DNA of 64,000 nucleotides. Origin: Gemmatimonadota bacterium. GTDB taxonomy: Bacteria; Gemmatimonadota; Gemmatimonadetes; Gemmatimonadales; Gemmatimonadaceae. The notes beneath the pieces are model-generated. The model made no database searches, was not told the DNA's origin, and was given only the letters and a program-made list of their open reading frames with translations. The position numbers were made by a program, and so were the translations under genes. The stretch lies in assembly GCA_021298835.1 (NCBI GenBank), contig JAJTHG010000011.1:62001-126000 (forward strand), read 5' to 3'. Numbering within the stretch: position 1 is the first letter of the stretch; the number at the start of each line of letters is the position of its first letter. Positions 61,111 through 64,000 of the stretch are shown piece by piece.

Positions 61111-61168
61111 GCCGGACGCGAGACGGGGCGGGAGGCCGTGTCGGCCCCCCGCCCCGTACGCGTCCGGC
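61111..61168 (-). terminator. Long hairpin after the SusC/SusD operon
   Basis: GCCGGACGCG (61111-61120) pairs with 61159-61168, and ACGGGGCGGG (61123-61132) pairs with CCCGCCCCGT (61148-61157), 20 bp in all with small bulges. It lies 9 nt beyond the susD stop in the direction of transcription. No U-run follows on that strand. Confidence 0.65.
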
Positions 61169-61176
61169 GCCGTCCG

Positions 61177-62598
61177 CTAGGGGCAGCCGGGCCCGCGCAA
61201 CGTGGTGGCCAGCGTCTGGCGGAAGACACACTCCGCCTGCGGCACGGGCATCACCGACACGCGGAAGTGCGTCGGCAGGTCGAGGGGCAGCGAGAGGAGC
61301 CGGCCGTACCGCCGGACGTCGAACCAACGGTGCCCTTCGAAGAGGAGCGAGTAGCGCCGCTCGTAGAGCAGGGCCGTGATCGCCGCGTCGGCGGAGGCGA
61401 GACTGGCGATCGCGGGCAGGCCGCCGGCGGCCTGCCGCACGAAATTGAGGTCGGTCAGGGCCGTGGCGAGGTTGCCCAGCCCGATGTTGGCCTCGGCGCG
61501 GAGGAGGATTAGCTCCTCGTTCCGGATGATCGGGATCGGCGTGGCCTGGTCGGGATACAGCGAGAAGGCGACGTCGGTCGGGATACCGAGCCCGGTGCCC
61601 GGGGCGTTGCGGGCCGGGGTGATGGTGCGGACCTTGGCCGTGAAGCGGGCATCCGGCTGCCCGCCGGTCTGCAGCTGCGCGTCGGGGCGGATGCTCGGGT
61701 GGGCGAGGACGTCGGGGCTCACCGCGTTGTTCAGGCCGTTGAGCGCGTCACCGGACGCCGTCGAGAACACATGGTACACGCCGCGGCGCAGGTCGGCGCC
61801 GACGGTCGAGTTGATGAAGCTCTCGTTGAGGGCCGAGAGGGCGGCGGTGTAGCAGGTGGCGCCGCAGCCGAGAGAACCCCGATAGACCTCGATCCGGGCG
61901 GCGAGGGCGCGGTTGAACTGCCGGAAGGTCGCCGGCGTGTTGAAGCCCGCGAACCCGGTCGTGAGGTTGAAGGGGAACGAGGCGGTGCCCGCCGCCTGCA
62001 ACTGCTGGGCACCAAGGTCGAGCGTCGCGGAGATGAAGCGGTACACCGAGTCGCGGTTGACGAACGGCTGCGCCGCGTTGGTGACGAGGTCCACCTCGGT
62101 CGGCGCCCCGATCGTGTCTCGGGTGGCGATGACGTAGTAGAGGTCGAGCGCCCGCATCGTGTTGGCGTAGCCGCGGGCGGCGTTCTTCTCGGCGTCGGTC
62201 AGGAAGCCGGCGGCGTCGACGATCGAGATGAAGCTGAGCGCGTTGCGGATGTTGCGGAAACGCGCGTCCCACTGCCCGTTCGTGAAGCCCGAGTTGTCGA
62301 GCGGGAACGTCAGCAGGAAGAGCGTGACGTTGCGCGGCTCGGACCCGGTGTAGTTGTACGACTCGCGGCCGAAGATGCCGACGTTGCTGATCAGCCCCGC
62401 CATGCCGCCTCGCTGCTCGGCGAGGATGCCGCTGGCGAGGTTCTGCAGGAGGGGCCGGTCGGACGCGCCGACGGCCGGGTCGTTGTAGCTGGGGATGCCG
62501 AGCCGGTCGGCGTTGCAGCCGACGAGCACGGCGGCGAGCACGGCGGCGAACGCGGCGAGGGCCGCGCGGCGGAGGAGGGCGGTTCGGATGGGGGCCAT
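61177..62598 (-). CDS. SusD/RagB-family outer-membrane lipoprotein
   Basis: 473 residues. Lipobox V-L-V-G|C with Cys28, and an N-terminal TPR-like helical core typical of SusD: R-N-I-R-N-A-L, A-R-G-Y-A-N-T-M-R-A-L-D-L-Y-Y-V, and near the end E-L-I-L-L-R-A-E-A-N and R-R-Y-S-L-L-F-E-G-H-R-W-F-D-V-R-R. This last stretch is the family's best signature. It captures oligomeric nutrients as a lid over its SusC partner. The ligand is not evident, and no glycoside hydrolase is seen nearby within the window. It lies 3 nt after the SusC gene. Confidence 0.93.
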   Translation of the reverse strand: MAPIRTALLRRAALAAFAAVLAAVLVGCNADRLGIPSYNDPAVGASDRPLLQNLASGILAEQRGGMAGLISNVGIFGRESYNYTGSEPRNVTLFLLTFPLDNSGFTNGQWDARFRNIRNALSFISIVDAAGFLTDAEKNAARGYANTMRALDLYYVIATRDTIGAPTEVDLVTNAAQPFVNRDSVYRFISATLDLGAQQLQAAGTASFPFNLTTGFAGFNTPATFRQFNRALAARIEVYRGSLGCGATCYTAALSALNESFINSTVGADLRRGVYHVFSTASGDALNGLNNAVSPDVLAHPSIRPDAQLQTGGQPDARFTAKVRTITPARNAPGTGLGIPTDVAFSLYPDQATPIPIIRNEELILLRAEANIGLGNLATALTDLNFVRQAAGGLPAIASLASADAAITALLYERRYSLLFEGHRWFDVRRYGRLLSLPLDLPTHFRVSVMPVPQAECVFRQTLATTLRGPGCP

Positions 62599-62601
62599 GG
62601 C

Positions 62602-63999
62602 TCAGAACCCGATGTCGACGGAGAAGAAGAGCTGCCGGCTCGGCGGATAGGTCGCGAGGTCCACGAAGCGGCCGACGTTGTTGTTGCCGAAGTTCGAGAC
62701 CTCGGGATCCATGCCCCAGTAGGGGGACCAGATCGCGAGGTTGCGGCCGACGAGGCTCGTGCGGATGGTACCGTTGCGCGAGCCGTAGATCCGTCGGGTG
62801 ATCGAGGCCGGGATGTCGTACGACAGCGAGACCTCGCGCAGCTTCACGAAGGAGCCGTCCTGCGTGATGATGCGGGCGTCCTGGCCGCCGTTCCACTTCG
62901 ACCAGCGGTAGGCGCCGAGGGTGGCCGTGGCCGACGTGTCCACGAGTGTCCGGACGCCACCGGCGATGATCACGCAATCCTCGCGGGTGATCGCCGCGCC
63001 GCGGCACGGCGAGGGCAGGTCGTGGTCACGGGCGTTGCGGTACTGGTCGAAGACGTTCTGGCCGACGTTCGAGACGTCGCCGCCGCGCCGCCAGTCAACC
63101 TGCACGCCAAGGGAGAAGTTGCCGACCGTGAAGGTGTTCGTGAAGAACATCTCGAAGTCGGGGGTGCCCTCGCCAATGATCGTGTCACGGACGAAGGCGG
63201 TGTCGCGGCCGTTGATGCGGGTGAAGATCGGGCGGTTGCCCCAGATCGCCGTCGTCGAGACCCCCTGCGCGAGGCGCGGGCGCCCGTAGGCGGCGCCGAA
63301 GCCGACGTTCGGGGGGAACGGGTTCACGTTGTTCGCCACCTCGATCACGTTGCGGATCTGCTGGAACGCGGCGCGGGACACCCAGGTGAAGCCGCGGGAC
63401 TGCACCGGGACGACGCTCACCGCCGCCTCGTGCCCCTTGTTGCGGAGCCGGCCGACGTTGTCGAACTGCGTCGTCACGCCCGACGAGCTGGGGAGGTTCC
63501 GCAGCAGCAGCGCGTCGTTGATGCGGGCGTCGAAGTAGGTGTACTCGACCGCCAGCCGGCCCCCGAAGGCCTGGAGGTCGAAGCCGTACTCCAGCTCCGC
63601 CTTCCGCTCGGGCTTGATGTTCGGGTTGCCGAGCGTGGACGCGGTGCCGAGCCCGTTGACCCCACCGATCAGGCCGTTCCCGACGAGGGTCAGGAACCGC
63701 TGCCCGTAGAGCGGCCGGTTGCCGGTCTCCCCCCACGAGGCGCGCAGCTTGAACTCGTCCACCTTCGGCGCGACGTTCACGAAGCGGTACGAGCCCTGCA
63801 CCGACGGGAAGACGAAGTACGTCTCGACGTCGCCGTTGTTGCTCGAGCGGTCGCCGCGCACCGCAGCCGAGAGGTAGAGCCGCTCGGAGAGGGCGAGCGC
63901 CTCCTGGCGCACGAACCAGGCCTGGTCGCGCTGGAGCTCGCGGCTCTGGAAAGTGAGCTGCTGGCCCTGGTTCACGTTGGGGATCGTCGGCACGAGCCC
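62602..63999 (-). CDS. SusC/RagA-family TonB-dependent receptor (5' end outside window)
   Basis: About 465 residues of the C-terminal barrel are visible; the frame is open at the right edge, so the plug and TonB box lie outside. Typical stretches include W-G-E-T-G-N-R-P-L-Y-G, L-G-N-P-N-I-K-P-E-R-K-A-E-L-E-Y-G-F-D and L-R-E-V-S-L-S-Y-D-I-P, and the protein ends S-R-Q-L-F-F-S-V-D-I-G-F with the C-terminal Phe. It imports large substrates across the outer membrane with energy from TonB. Confidence 0.93.
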   Translation of the reverse strand, partial: GLVPTIPNVNQGQQLTFQSRELQRDQAWFVRQEALALSERLYLSAAVRGDRSSNNGDVETYFVFPSVQGSYRFVNVAPKVDEFKLRASWGETGNRPLYGQRFLTLVGNGLIGGVNGLGTASTLGNPNIKPERKAELEYGFDLQAFGGRLAVEYTYFDARINDALLLRNLPSSSGVTTQFDNVGRLRNKGHEAAVSVVPVQSRGFTWVSRAAFQQIRNVIEVANNVNPFPPNVGFGAAYGRPRLAQGVSTTAIWGNRPIFTRINGRDTAFVRDTIIGEGTPDFEMFFTNTFTVGNFSLGVQVDWRRGGDVSNVGQNVFDQYRNARDHDLPSPCRGAAITREDCVIIAGGVRTLVDTSATATLGAYRWSKWNGGQDARIITQDGSFVKLREVSLSYDIPASITRRIYGSRNGTIRTSLVGRNLAIWSPYWGMDPEVSNFGNNNVGRFVDLATYPPSRQLFFSVDIGF

Positions 64000-64000
64000 G

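Overview
This is a very GC-rich (about 70% by eye) bacterial chromosome segment with densely packed genes. No tRNA, rRNA or CRISPR was seen. The gene set is Gram-negative: a complete inner part of a type IV pilus system with secretin, a SusC/SusD pair, many lipoproteins and beta-barrel proteins. The gene order is partly proteobacterial (smg-topA) and partly Firmicutes/Thermus-like (topA-trmFO-xerC). Together with GC-rich secreted amidohydrolases, Ig-repeat lipoproteins and serine hydrolases this suggests Gemmatimonadota; that assignment is inference.

Layout. 1-3.1 kb: end of a membrane/TPR protein, a membrane diguanylate cyclase and a small TPR-like membrane protein. 3.2-5.7 kb (minus): three overlapping genes for a CNNM/CorC-type CBS membrane protein, an exported SAM-methyltransferase-like protein and an ArfB-type peptidyl-tRNA hydrolase. 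5.7-21.4 kb (plus): the type IV pilus region: PilS-like kinase, PilR-like sigma-54 activator, major pilin behind a good sigma-54 promoter, a degenerate kinase-like membrane ATPase behind a second possible sigma-54 promoter, a double-prepilin fusion, a PilX/GspK-like minor pilin, pilM-N-O-P-Q, and a 1.2-k residue Ig-repeat lipoprotein directly after pilQ. The motor genes pilB, pilT and pilC are not here.

21.4-29.5 kb (plus): housekeeping genes aroC, aroK, an Smg-like gene, topA, trmFO, xerC and a cytochrome P450 overlapping xerC. 29.5-36.7 kb: hemolysin III-like protein, a secreted serine hydrolase divergent from a very large secreted propeller-amidohydrolase, a glycine-zipper exported protein and a PH-like membrane protein. 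36.7-47.7 kb is the accessory part: a threonine dehydratase-like enzyme, a decayed erythromycin-esterase gene, a baeRF-type protein, YaeQ, an atypical ion channel, small lipoproteins, an alpha/beta hydrolase, and a scar where an IS256-family remnant abuts the C-terminal stub of a DNA methyltransferase.

47.7-64 kb: cell-envelope and secreted functions: a Tat-exported M19 dipeptidase after a large outer-membrane protein, a DUF885 protein, an S41-like lipoprotein protease, a PHB-depolymerase-type lipoprotein esterase, a nine-Ig-repeat polysaccharide deacetylase, a membrane protein, an exported metallo-beta-lactamase-fold enzyme, and a SusD/SusC pair running off the right edge.

A recurring feature is a TANNNT hexamer 5-8 nt before the start codon of genes that begin transcription units, with no Shine-Dalgarno sequence, suggesting widespread leaderless transcripts.
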